Shown here one piece after another: positions 17,337-26,080 of a DNA stretch of 64,000 nucleotides. Under the pieces are notes generated by a model. The model saw nothing but the letters and a program-made list of their open reading frames with translations. It searched no databases and had not been told where the DNA came from. Where the stretch lies: positions 62,001 through 126,000 of the forward strand of contig CALJGV010000033.1 in the NCBI GenBank assembly GCA_938075305.1, written 5' to 3'. Position 1 is the first letter of the stretch. The number at the start of each line of letters is the position of its first letter. The stretch comes from an uncultured bacterium (GTDB lineage Bacteria > Planctomycetota > UBA1135 > GCA-002686595). Position numbers and translations under genes: made by a program.

Positions 17337-18599
17337 TCAGAATAGCACTCGCGTGCGGAGGGTCCCCTCGAGCCGACGCAGGTCGATCATCAGGCTCTGG
17401 GCCGCCTGGCGGTCAGCGGCCACGTCCGTGACGACGTACCCCACGTCTCCCAGGGTCTGGAGGTACTGGGCGTCGATGTTGGCTGAGCTCCGACCGATGA
17501 CATCGGTGATCGAGCTCATGATGCCCGGGCGGTTCTCGTGGACGTGCAGGAGCCTGGCGTCCCCGGTGTGGGGCGGCAGCGACACCTCGGGGAAGTCCAC
17601 CGCCGAGAGGGTCGACCCGTCATCGCTGTAGCGCAGGAGCTTCTCGGTCACCTCGCGCCCGATCCCCGCCTGGGCCTCCTCCGTGCTGCCCCCGATATGC
17701 GGGGTGAGCAGCACGTTGTCGAGCCCCGCCAGGGGGGACTCGAACCGCTCGCCAGCGGCCTTCGGCTCACGGGGGAACACGTCCACGGCGGCGCCCGCGA
17801 TCCGGCCGCCCTCGAGCTCCACTCGCAGGGCGTCCAGGTCCACCACCTGCCCCCGCGACGCGTTGATCAGCACGGCGCCAGGCTTCATGGCCCGGAGCTC
17901 CCGCGCGCCCATCAGCTCGCGGGTCGCGGGCAGCTCCGGAACGTGGAGGGTGACGACGTCCGAGCGGCCAAGGAGGTCCTCGAGGCTGCCCGCGCTCTCG
18001 GCGTTCCCGAGCGTCAGCTTGGAGACCACGTCGTGGTAGAGCACCCGCATGCCGAGCATCTCCGCGAGCACGCCAACCTGGCTGCCGATGTGCCCGTACC
18101 CCACGACGCCCAGCGTCTTGCCCCGCGCCTCATGGCTGCCCGTCGCGGACTTGAGCCACTCGCCGCGGTGGCACGACATGTTCTTCTGGGGGACGCCGCG
18201 CAGGAGCATCACCGCCTCGGCGATGACCAGCTCCGCGACGCTGCGCGTGTTGGAGTATGGCGCGTTGAACACCGGGACGCCCCGGCGCCTCGCCGCGGCG
18301 GTATCGACCTGGTTGGTGCCGATGCAGTAGCAGCCGACGGCCACCAGCTTGCGCGCGCCCTCGAGGCTCGCGGCGTCCAGCTGGGTCCGTGAGCGGATGC
18401 CGAGGAAGTGGACCTCCTCGAGCGCGCTCTTCAGCTCGTCGCCGGAGAGGGCGCCCCCGACCTCCTCGATCTGGGAGTACCCGGCCTGGCGGAAGGCGTC
18501 AGCGGCGGACTGGCTGATCCCCTCCAGAAGAAGCACGCGGATCTCCGAGCGGGGGAAGGACGTCTCTCCGGGCAGCGGCGTCGTGGAAGCGTCTGTCAT
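17337..18599 (-). CDS. serA: D-3-phosphoglycerate dehydrogenase
   Basis: Catalyses the first step of serine synthesis, NAD-dependent oxidation of 3-phosphoglycerate. The 420-residue length and layout match the E. coli-type enzyme. The N-terminal substrate half has IRSRTQLD and VGCYCIGTNQVD. A Rossmann domain carries VGYGHIGSQV, the catalytic Arg is in NASRGQVVD and the catalytic His in LLTPHIGGSTEEAQ. A C-terminal ACT domain (about 345-420, HENRPGIMSSI) implies feedback binding of serine. The ATG at 18599 was chosen because the frame continues upstream far into an overlapping divergent gene that is clearly real. Only 14 bases separate it from mutY. Confidence 0.93.
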   Translation of the reverse strand: MTDASTTPLPGETSFPRSEIRVLLLEGISQSAADAFRQAGYSQIEEVGGALSGDELKSALEEVHFLGIRSRTQLDAASLEGARKLVAVGCYCIGTNQVDTAAARRRGVPVFNAPYSNTRSVAELVIAEAVMLLRGVPQKNMSCHRGEWLKSATGSHEARGKTLGVVGYGHIGSQVGVLAEMLGMRVLYHDVVSKLTLGNAESAGSLEDLLGRSDVVTLHVPELPATRELMGARELRAMKPGAVLINASRGQVVDLDALRVELEGGRIAGAAVDVFPREPKAAGERFESPLAGLDNVLLTPHIGGSTEEAQAGIGREVTEKLLRYSDDGSTLSAVDFPEVSLPPHTGDARLLHVHENRPGIMSSITDVIGRSSANIDAQYLQTLGDVGYVVTDVAADRQAAQSLMIDLRRLEGTLRTRVLF

Positions 18600-18696
18600 G
18601 ACGGGTGGAGGATGCCCCGCGTCCCCCCCGAAGTCCTCTGCGGATCGCGCGAATCCCGCCCCCCGCGACCAATCGGCGCGGCTAGATTTTCGATCC

Positions 18697-21225
18697 ATGG
18701 AGTCCGTCCCCAACCCCAGGGCCCGCGCCGCCAGGCTGCACGGCCTGGCGGGCCTGCTGGGCCTCGGGCTGGGCGGCTTCCTCGCGCGGGCGCGCGCTCC
18801 GCTCTTCCCCGACGTCCTCGACCTCTCCGGCCCCGACCCCATCCGCGCCGCCGCGACCCGCGGCGCTACGCTCGCGGCGGGGGCGTTGCTCCTCGTCGCC
18901 GCCGGGTCCCTCCCATCGCGCGCCCCGGGAGCGCTTCTCGCCGGAGCCGCGGCGGGGGTCGCGAGCGCGCTCTTCGACCCCGTGGGCGGGGGCCTCCTCG
19001 TGGGGACCGCGGCGCCGTGGGCTGTCGCCGCTCCCTGGCTCATCCTCGCGACACTGGCGGCGGCGCTCTCCCGCGGCCCGCTCGCGCCGCCCCCCCCGCG
19101 AGCGCCGACCACCCCCCCCCATGGGCCGGCGTCATGGGCCCTCGCCGGGGGCGTCCTGATCGCCTCCGCTGGCGTGGCCCTCGGCCTCGAGGGCCTCTCC
19201 CGCCTGGCCCTGCGGCTCGGGCTCGCCACGCGCGGGGAGGACACCCTCCTCGCCGCCGTCCTCGCCTCCCTGCTCGCGATCGGGGGCCTCGTCTTCGGCC
19301 GCGCCACGGGCCGCGCCGGCGACCACCGATGCACTGCCCTCCTGCTGGGTGCGGGGACCCTGGGCGTGGTGGCGCTGGCCCTCGCCGCCGGGATCGCCGA
19401 GCCCCTGGGCTTCAAGGCGCTCTGCGCCCGGATCCACGCGGACGCCTCCCTCGCAGGGACGCCCCGGGTGGGCGCCTTCGTCGCGCTCGTCGTGCTCGTG
19501 CTCCCTGCCCTGGCCGCGGGAACGGCCATGCACCTCGCCCGGCGGCCCGCCACCCTCGCCGCCATGTTGCTGGGCGCAGCCCTCGGCATCGCTGCCGCCC
19601 CTGGGCTCCTGGAGGCCGCCCCCGTGGAATCGCTACGGGGCGACGACGCGGCCGGCTCCGCGGGCCTCGTGCGCCTCGGCGCCCTCATCGCGGGCGCCGG
19701 TGCCCTGCTGCACGCGGCGATCCAACCCGCGGCCGGTCGCGTGGGGCTCGCCGGGGTCAGCGTCGGGGTCATGGTCGGCTCACTCCTGCTGCCCGTGAGC
19801 CCCGTCCCGGTCCTCGATCCCTGGGAGCGCTTCCCCGTCCAACCCATCGCCCTGTTCGAGACCCCCGACGGCCAGTTCACCGTGGAGCCCACCGGCGCTT
19901 CGCGGCGCCGGGTCACCCTGGACCAGCGGGCGCTCAGCCCGAGGTCGCGGGAGCTCGCCGGAGAGGCGGCGCGCCTGCGCGCGTCCGTCGAAGCCACCGA
20001 CGATGGGCCGGTCCGCCGGGTGCTCCTCGTGGGCCTCCTCACCCCCGAGCGGGCACAGATCCTCGCGGCCTTGGGCGTGACCCACGTGGACCGCACCGCC
20101 GGGTGGTGGCGCAGCATGCCCCTGATCGAGGCGGTGCTCGGCGCGCCAGGCGCGGCCCTCAGCGGTGAGGTTCTCTCCCCCACCGAGGCGCGGCGCCGGG
20201 CCTCCCGTGGGGACCACGACCTGGTGCTCGCGGTCGCGAGCGGCGCCACCGGCCCCCTCCCGCCAGCCCTCGGTCAGCGGGTCGGCAACGGAGCCACGCC
20301 TATCATTGCCTGGCGTTCGGCGGACCGACCGGCGGCGCACCTCCCGTGGTCCGACGTGCTCGTGCGCGCCACCGACGGGCTCCTCCGCCACTCGTTCGCG
20401 TGGGCCGACGGCGAGGTGAGCGGCACGCGGCGACCCACCGAGCCCAGGGGGAGCCTCACCTGGTGGCGCTGGATGCAGACTCGACCTGATGCCCGGGCCA
20501 GGGAGGCCACGGGGCAGGCGGACGCCCGCATCGCGAGCTCGTCCGCGGCGCGCGCCATCGACCGCGGCCTCGCCTTCCACGCCCTGAGCCAGGCCGCCAG
20601 CTCTCCCTTCGAGTCCGCGGTCGAGCGGATCGAGCTGGACGACGCGGCCTTTGACCAGTGGCGCGAGGCCGCCGTGGGCAACCCTGCCCTCAGCCCCTTC
20701 GAGCGCGGGGTGATCGAGGGGGCTGTGCGGCTCCTCGTGGAGCGCCGCCTCATCCCGGAGCTCGTGCGCTTCGCCGTTCCGATCGCGGAGGCCCATCCTG
20801 GCTGGCCCGCGGTCGAGCTGGCCCTGACCCGCGCGGACCTCGAGGAGCTCGATCCCGAGGCCGCCCTGGCCCGGCTGGCGGCCCTCATCCAGGGGCCGGG
20901 CAGCACGGGGACGAGCGGCGGCGGAAGCCTCCGAACCGGGGATCGGGACGCCGCGCTCCTGCTCGCCGCCACCCTCATGGACCTCGACCGCCCCGCGGAC
21001 GCCGCCGCTGCCCTCGGGCTCGTGGCCGAGGCCCGCCCCGGGGATCTCGAGGTGGGGCTGCGCCGCGCGGACGCCCTGGTGGCCGCGGGCGACCCGGCCG
21101 GGCGGGAGCTCGCGGCCAGGCTCTTCGCCGACCACCCCGACCACGCGGAGTTGTTCGGCCTCGCACAGGGAATGCGCGGAATGACCACCCTGGCCCCTGA
21201 TCCCGGCCCGGCGGATGGGCGATGA
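18697..21225 (+). CDS. Large membrane protein with degenerate spermidine-synthase-like region and helical tail
   Basis: The 842-residue protein has about ten hydrophobic segments in its first 380 residues, then a soluble half. Near 385-480 the order of elements (a short beta-strand entry, then VRRVLLVGLLTPERAQILAALG, then a THVDRTAGWWR stretch) resembles the fused membrane/spermidine-synthase proteins common in Planctomycetota. The glycine-rich SAM loop appears degenerate, so catalysis is doubtful. The last 200 residues are Ala/Leu/Glu-rich helices resembling TPRs. It is transcribed away from serA across a 97-base divergent region. The start is the ATG at 18697; upstream codons belong to the opposite gene. 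This is a weak family call. Confidence 0.65.
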   Translation: MESVPNPRARAARLHGLAGLLGLGLGGFLARARAPLFPDVLDLSGPDPIRAAATRGATLAAGALLLVAAGSLPSRAPGALLAGAAAGVASALFDPVGGGLLVGTAAPWAVAAPWLILATLAAALSRGPLAPPPPRAPTTPPHGPASWALAGGVLIASAGVALGLEGLSRLALRLGLATRGEDTLLAAVLASLLAIGGLVFGRATGRAGDHRCTALLLGAGTLGVVALALAAGIAEPLGFKALCARIHADASLAGTPRVGAFVALVVLVLPALAAGTAMHLARRPATLAAMLLGAALGIAAAPGLLEAAPVESLRGDDAAGSAGLVRLGALIAGAGALLHAAIQPAAGRVGLAGVSVGVMVGSLLLPVSPVPVLDPWERFPVQPIALFETPDGQFTVEPTGASRRRVTLDQRALSPRSRELAGEAARLRASVEATDDGPVRRVLLVGLLTPERAQILAALGVTHVDRTAGWWRSMPLIEAVLGAPGAALSGEVLSPTEARRRASRGDHDLVLAVASGATGPLPPALGQRVGNGATPIIAWRSADRPAAHLPWSDVLVRATDGLLRHSFAWADGEVSGTRRPTEPRGSLTWWRWMQTRPDARAREATGQADARIASSSAARAIDRGLAFHALSQAASSPFESAVERIELDDAAFDQWREAAVGNPALSPFERGVIEGAVRLLVERRLIPELVRFAVPIAEAHPGWPAVELALTRADLEELDPEAALARLAALIQGPGSTGTSGGGSLRTGDRDAALLLAATLMDLDRPADAAAALGLVAEARPGDLEVGLRRADALVAAGDPAGRELAARLFADHPDHAELFGLAQGMRGMTTLAPDPGPADGR

Positions 21226-21784
21226 TGTCGGCGTGATTCCCCCGGTTCGATTCGCCGCCGCCCTGGCCCTCGTCGGCCTCCTCGTGGCCGCCGCCCCGTC
21301 CGGCGTCAGCACCCCCCAGGGTCTCCTGTCGAGGAGCGACGGCGGGGTGGTCGGGGTGGTCGTCCACCGCAAGGTGCGCGCCTTCGAGGCCCCGGGGGGC
21401 GGGGAGCTGTTCTTCACCACCGCTCGCGTGCGCGGCACGGATCTTGCCACCGGGGCCGAGGAGACCGTGGACGTGACCTTCCCTGGCGGATTCATCAGCG
21501 AGAGCCGTGGCGCCTACAGCTCCACCGCTCCGCCGGCCAACGCGACGCGGGTCGGCCGGCGCGTACTCATGTTCCACCGGCGCGTGGAGGACATCGCGGA
21601 GGGCCTCAGCGGAGAGGTCCTCGTGGACGGTGGACGCGGGCTCTTCTCGTGGTTCGAGAGTCGACGAGGGGAGACGATCGTGCAGGGGCGGGGCCCCGGC
21701 AGCGCCATCGCTCGCAACGTGCGTCTCGTGGACCTCCGCGGGGACGTGCGGGGCGCCCTTGGGCAGTCCGGTGAGGACCGCTGA
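21215..21784 (+). CDS. Small exported protein of unknown function
   Basis: A 189-residue protein with a hydrophobic signal-like segment (about 9-27) followed by a soluble region, mostly beta-strand in character, with no motif I recognise. It overlaps the end of the preceding membrane-protein gene by 11 bases. The ATG at 21215 is used; a GTG at 21233 would give a cleaner signal peptide and is equally plausible. It precedes the TMTC-like gene by 15 bases, so the three genes probably form one unit. Codon pattern and overlap support coding. Confidence 0.65.
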   Translation: MGDDVGVIPPVRFAAALALVGLLVAAAPSGVSTPQGLLSRSDGGVVGVVVHRKVRAFEAPGGGELFFTTARVRGTDLATGAEETVDVTFPGGFISESRGAYSSTAPPANATRVGRRVLMFHRRVEDIAEGLSGEVLVDGGRGLFSWFESRRGETIVQGRGPGSAIARNVRLVDLRGDVRGALGQSGEDR

Positions 21785-21799
21785 GCACCCAACCGACCC

Positions 21800-24616
21800 G
21801 TGATCGAAGACACCCTGGACACCCGCCGCGCGCCCGCCGCGCTGAGCCTCGCCCTCGCGCTGGCCCTGACCGTGTGTACGGTCGCGGCGTTCTCGCCGTC
21901 GCTGTGGGGTGAGTTCATCTACGACGACGTCCTGCTCGTGGGCGAGTCACCCGCGACCCGGTCGATCCCCGCGGCCCTCGCCCACTGGATGGAGCCCTAC
22001 TGGGGCTTCGACGACCCGGACGCCGCCTCCCAGCGAGGCCTCTGGCGCCCGATGACCTCCCTCGCCCTCGCCGTGGGTCGCGCCGCAGCCGACGGGGACC
22101 CCTTCGGCTTCCACCTCGTCTCGATCACCCTCCACCTGCTCGCGACCCTGGCCTGCTTCCGGCTCGCCGCGCGGCTCCTGGGTCGGGTGACGAGCTCTCC
22201 GGTCCGGGCCGAGTGGGGCGCGGCCGTCGCGGCGCTGCTCTTCGCCCTACACCCCGCCCAGGTGGAGGCAGTGGCCTGGATCTCCGCCGTCAACGACCCC
22301 GCCTGGGGGCTCTTTGGCCTCCTCGCCCTCTGGCGCTACGACGCCGCGGCGAGCGCGGGGCGGCTGCCCGTGGCCGCGGCGGCCCTCACGCTCCTCGCGC
22401 TCATGTGCAAGGAGACCGCCGTGGTGCTCCTGCCGGGCTTCCTCCTCCTCGATCTCGCCGCCGGCCGGCGCCTCGACGCGGTGAGGACCGTGACCGTCAG
22501 CGCGCCGCTGCTCGCCTGGTACGTGGCTCGGATGATGGTCTTCGGGGGCGTCGACGCGGGCATCTTCCGAGAGCACGGAGACTTCCAGCTCTCCGCGGGC
22601 CGGGCCCTGACCTTCCGCCTCGAGCTGCTCGGCGGGTTCCTGCAGAACACCCTCTGGCCGGCGGACCCCCGGGTCTTCCGCGCCGTGCACCCCGTCCTCC
22701 CCGACGGCTCCAACGCCGTGGCCCTCGGCGTCCTCTGGATCGCCGGCTGCGCGGGCGCCATCGCCCTCCTGTGGCGCCGCGGTCTGCGCCCCGCCGCCGC
22801 CGGCCTCCTGCTCCTGCTCGTGGTCGTGCTGCCTGTGGTGATGACGCCGGCCCGGGCCGGCCTCTTCCCCCTCTCGGACCGCTACCTCTACCTCGGGATC
22901 TTCGGCGCGGCGCTCGCCGTGGCCGCGGCCCTCGTCCGGGCACGCTCCGTGCTGCCCCTGGTCGCCGCGGGGGTCGTGCTCCCCGTGGCGCTGGCCGCTG
23001 GCAGCTGGGCCCACCAGGACCGCTTCAGCGATGAGGTCCGCTTCCGGGTCGCCGGGGCCGAGGATGCGCCGGAGTCCCCCTACGTGCTCTGGGGCGCGGG
23101 CCGCGCCTACCTCGAGGAGTACCAGCGCACGGTGGACATCGAAGACCTCCAGCAGGCGTACCTCTACTTCCTCCAGTCCCTCAAGGGCGGGACCATCTAC
23201 GGCGACGGGTCCTTCGTGGACGACGTGGCCCTCCCCGCCCCCCAGCGAATCGGTCGGCTCGAGCAGCTGATCGTCTCGTCCCAGGCCTCCGAGCGACGCC
23301 CCGACCCCACCGTCATGTGGACCGCCGACGACCGCCTCCAGGCGACCCTCGGGCAGATCACGGTCATCACCTTCATCGAGGAGATCGGGCGCAGCCCCGA
23401 CTACGAGTACCCGCTCACGATCGCCCTCGAGGCCCGCAAGCTCTGGCCGGAAGAGCCCCGGCTCGAGCTGACCATCGCCCAGCTCCACGAGCGGCGCGGC
23501 GAGACCGGGGCGGCCAAGGAGGCCATCAGCAAGGTGGTGCGCAGGCAGCCCACCAACACCGAGGCGCTGCTCATCCTTGCCCGGGTGCTGCAGCGTGAGG
23601 GTGACCTCGACGGGGCCCGCTCGACCCTCGCCCGGGCCGTGCAGCTGGACGGGACGGACGACGTCCTGCGGCTCGAGCTCGCCAGCGTCGCCCTCGCCAG
23701 CAAGCGCTACGACCTCGCCGAGCGTGAGCTGGACGCCGTGCTCACGAGCACCCAGCGGACGAACGTCCGGGCGCTGGTCCTGCGCGCGGCCCTCGCCACG
23801 CGTCGGGAGCTGCCGGTGCAGGCGATGGGTTGGCTCGACCGCGCGCTCGAGCTGGATCCAGAGAACGGCGCCGCCCAGAAGGAGCGCGGGCTTGCGGCCG
23901 TGAAGCTCGGTGACGTCGACGGCGCCCTCGACGCCTTCGCCCGCGCCTGCGAGCAGCTCCCCGACGACTTCGAGTGCCACTACACCTTCGCCGCGCTCAT
24001 GCTCCAGCAGCAGCCCGCGGCGGACGCCCCGGCGGCCACGGCGGCGGCCTGGGAGCGGGCGGTCGTCGACGCCATGGTGCGGGCCTACGTGCTCTCGCCC
24101 CGCACCGGCGAGGAACAGCTCCTGCTCCAGCAACAGATCGAGCCGTTCCTGCGCGGCGACCCGGACTCGGCGTTCAACCTCGCCATGACCCTGAACAAGC
24201 AGGGCCGGGGGATCCTCGCGCTCTTCTGGCTCCAGCGGGTGGTGGAGTGGCGCGAGCGCTGGGCGCCCGCGGAGCGCGCGGAGAACCTCGTCCAGGCGTT
24301 CAACACGAGCGGCACGCTGTACCTCGAGGCGGGCAGGCCCGAGGAGGCGCTCGAGGCGTTCCGGAGCGCTGTGCTCTCCGGCCCCGGGGACTTCCGCGCG
24401 CGCTTCGAGCTCGGGGACCTCCTCTACAAGAAGGGCGACATGGCGGGCGCCGAGCCGCACCTGCGCCGCGCGCTCGAGCTGTTCGACGACGCCGACATCG
24501 CGCCGGAGATGCGCGAGGCTATTCGCGGCACCCTCCAGAAGCGCCTCACCGCGCTCGAGGGGCGGCCCGGCCCTCTCCCTGCGGGAACGGGCGCCAATTC
24601 GCCGCGGGACGAGTAG
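21800..24616 (+). CDS. TMTC-like membrane glycosyltransferase with TPR tail
   Basis: The 938-residue protein has an N-terminal membrane half (about 10-410, roughly ten spans). It carries a YDD motif in the first periplasmic loop (about residue 40) and HPAQVEAVAWIS with the following ND, the pattern of O-mannosyltransferase/TMTC-type GT-C enzymes. The C-terminal half (about 540-930) is a long array of tetratricopeptide repeats (for example LLILARVLQREGDLDGA and EALEAFRSAVLSGPGDF). In animals this architecture adds mannose to cadherins; bacterial homologues are common in Planctomycetota but uncharacterised. The start is GTG at 21800; no better in-frame ATG was seen. Acceptor and donor are unknown. 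Confidence 0.82.
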   Translation: MIEDTLDTRRAPAALSLALALALTVCTVAAFSPSLWGEFIYDDVLLVGESPATRSIPAALAHWMEPYWGFDDPDAASQRGLWRPMTSLALAVGRAAADGDPFGFHLVSITLHLLATLACFRLAARLLGRVTSSPVRAEWGAAVAALLFALHPAQVEAVAWISAVNDPAWGLFGLLALWRYDAAASAGRLPVAAAALTLLALMCKETAVVLLPGFLLLDLAAGRRLDAVRTVTVSAPLLAWYVARMMVFGGVDAGIFREHGDFQLSAGRALTFRLELLGGFLQNTLWPADPRVFRAVHPVLPDGSNAVALGVLWIAGCAGAIALLWRRGLRPAAAGLLLLLVVVLPVVMTPARAGLFPLSDRYLYLGIFGAALAVAAALVRARSVLPLVAAGVVLPVALAAGSWAHQDRFSDEVRFRVAGAEDAPESPYVLWGAGRAYLEEYQRTVDIEDLQQAYLYFLQSLKGGTIYGDGSFVDDVALPAPQRIGRLEQLIVSSQASERRPDPTVMWTADDRLQATLGQITVITFIEEIGRSPDYEYPLTIALEARKLWPEEPRLELTIAQLHERRGETGAAKEAISKVVRRQPTNTEALLILARVLQREGDLDGARSTLARAVQLDGTDDVLRLELASVALASKRYDLAERELDAVLTSTQRTNVRALVLRAALATRRELPVQAMGWLDRALELDPENGAAQKERGLAAVKLGDVDGALDAFARACEQLPDDFECHYTFAALMLQQQPAADAPAATAAAWERAVVDAMVRAYVLSPRTGEEQLLLQQQIEPFLRGDPDSAFNLAMTLNKQGRGILALFWLQRVVEWRERWAPAERAENLVQAFNTSGTLYLEAGRPEEALEAFRSAVLSGPGDFRARFELGDLLYKKGDMAGAEPHLRRALELFDDADIAPEMREAIRGTLQKRLTALEGRPGPLPAGTGANSPRDE

Positions 24617-24652
24617 CGGGTCCAGCGGTAGCGCGGCAACATCGGGAGAAGC

Positions 24653-24667
24653 GCGGCGGCACGCCGC
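24653..24667 (+). terminator. Short GC hairpin after the TMTC-like gene
   Basis: GCGGCG (24653-24658) pairs with CGCCGC (24662-24667) around a 3-base loop, in the 86-base gap before the lectin gene. There is no T-tract, so attenuation or termination is a guess. Confidence 0.3.
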
Positions 24668-24702
24668 CCGCCCCTTCCCGAGTCTCCCTGACCACGACTC
24701 TC

Positions 24703-25989
24703 ATGCGTTTCGCCCTGCCCGTTTCCCTGTTGTTCGCCGGCCTCGCCGCAGCCCAGGGCTCCGACACCTGCTCCACGCCCCAGACCATCAGTGGGGCCGG
24801 CCCGCACGTCTTCGACACCCTCGGCGCGACCACGGACGGACAGCCGGACCTGCTCTGCGACTTCTTCGGCAACCAGGACATCTTCGACGACGTCTGGTTC
24901 GAGTGGACGGCCCAGGACAGCGGGGAGCACGTGATCTCCCTGTGCGGCTCCACGGGTGACTCGAAGGCCGCCGTGTACACGGACGGATGCGCGGGGCTCA
25001 TCCTCGCCTGCAACGACGACGCCTGCGGGCTGATCTCCGAGGTCAGGTTCGCGGCGGTCGCGGGCCAGGCTTATGACATCCGCATCGGCAACTTCGCGGT
25101 CGGCGGCGGCTCCAACGGGTCCTTCACGGTCGTCCCGGACCTGCCCGCGCAGAACCCGAGCAACGGGCACTTCTACCGCGTGGTCGACGCCAACCTCTCG
25201 TGGATCGACGCCCGCGCGGCGGCCGAGACCACCCTCTTCCAGGGCACGCCCGGCCACCTCGTCACCATCTCCGACCAGGCCGAGCTCGACTGGATCCTCA
25301 ACAACCTGACGCCCCAGCGGCCCTGGATCGGGCTCTTCCACAACACCAACTCCCCGAACTATTCCGAGCCTGGAGGCGGCTGGGAGTGGGTGACCGGCGA
25401 GCCCGCGACGTTCCTGAACTGGTTCCCCGGCGAGCCCAACAACAACAGCGCCTCGGGCGGCCCCGAGGACTACGCGGAGATGTTCGGGAACGGCCAGTGG
25501 AACGACGCCGAGCTGAACCACACGTTCACCACCCAGTACATCATCGAGTGGGAGAGCGGAACCATCGGGACGACCTACTGCACGTCGAACCCGAACTCCA
25601 CCGGTGTCAACAGCAGCCTGAGCGCCGCCGGCTCCGTGGCGGTCTCGAACAACGATCTGACCCTCACCGCGGCGGACCTCCCCCCTTCCTCCTTCGGCTT
25701 CTTCCTCGCCAGCCAGACCCAGGGCTCCGTGGCGAACCCCGGGGGCAGCCAGGGCATCCTCTGCCTCGGCGGCGCCATCGGCCGCTTCGTGGGGCCGGGT
25801 GAGATCAAGAACAGCGGCGCGAACGGCGAGTTCAGCCTCGGCCTGGACCTCACCGCGCTCCCCTCCCCCACCGGCTTCGTCGTCGCCCTCCCGGGCGAGA
25901 CCTGGAACTTCCAGGCCTGGCACCGGGACTCCGTGGGCGGCAACGCCGTCTCCAACTTCACGGACGGCCTCTCGACGACCCTGCAGTGA
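24703..25989 (+). CDS. Secreted C-type-lectin-like protein with shared C-terminal module
   Basis: A 428-residue secreted protein. A signal peptide (1-18) is followed by a Cys-containing beta domain (about 20-140). A C-type-lectin-like domain spans about 148-285, with family features such as a WIGL strand, the EPNNNS loop and a closing WNDAELNH stretch. The C-terminal 120-140 residues (about 290-428) contain NDLTLTAADLP, GFFLAS, GGSQGILCLGG, TWNFQAWHRDSV and SNFTDG. This tail recurs in two other secreted proteins here. It is probably a calcium- and glycan-binding surface protein, but its ligand is unknown. The ATG at 24703 gives the signal peptide; the frame upstream lies inside the preceding gene. 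A strong hairpin follows the stop. Confidence 0.85.
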   Translation: MRFALPVSLLFAGLAAAQGSDTCSTPQTISGAGPHVFDTLGATTDGQPDLLCDFFGNQDIFDDVWFEWTAQDSGEHVISLCGSTGDSKAAVYTDGCAGLILACNDDACGLISEVRFAAVAGQAYDIRIGNFAVGGGSNGSFTVVPDLPAQNPSNGHFYRVVDANLSWIDARAAAETTLFQGTPGHLVTISDQAELDWILNNLTPQRPWIGLFHNTNSPNYSEPGGGWEWVTGEPATFLNWFPGEPNNNSASGGPEDYAEMFGNGQWNDAELNHTFTTQYIIEWESGTIGTTYCTSNPNSTGVNSSLSAAGSVAVSNNDLTLTAADLPPSSFGFFLASQTQGSVANPGGSQGILCLGGAIGRFVGPGEIKNSGANGEFSLGLDLTALPSPTGFVVALPGETWNFQAWHRDSVGGNAVSNFTDGLSTTLQ

Positions 25990-26026
25990 GCCCATGGGGA
26001 CCCGGCGCCTGACGTCGGAGGCTCAG

Positions 26027-26059
26027 GGAGGGGGCGGCGCCGCGCGCGCCGCCCCCTCC
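26027..26059. terminator. Strong bidirectional hairpin
   Basis: A perfect 13-bp stem (GGAGGGGGCGGCG at 26027-26039, CGCCGCCCCCTCC at 26047-26059) lies between the convergent lectin and argE genes and is followed by TTCGTT on the plus strand. It is well placed to end both the lectin gene and the arginine operon. Confidence 0.75.
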
Positions 26060-26080
26060 TTCGTTCCACGGGCCTGGGTG

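Noticed and set aside
22247..24460. Long minus-strand open frame opposite the TMTC-like gene
   Set aside because: It lacks a recognisable domain, is rich in His/Gly/Glu/Arg, and lies wholly opposite a gene with membrane and TPR signatures.
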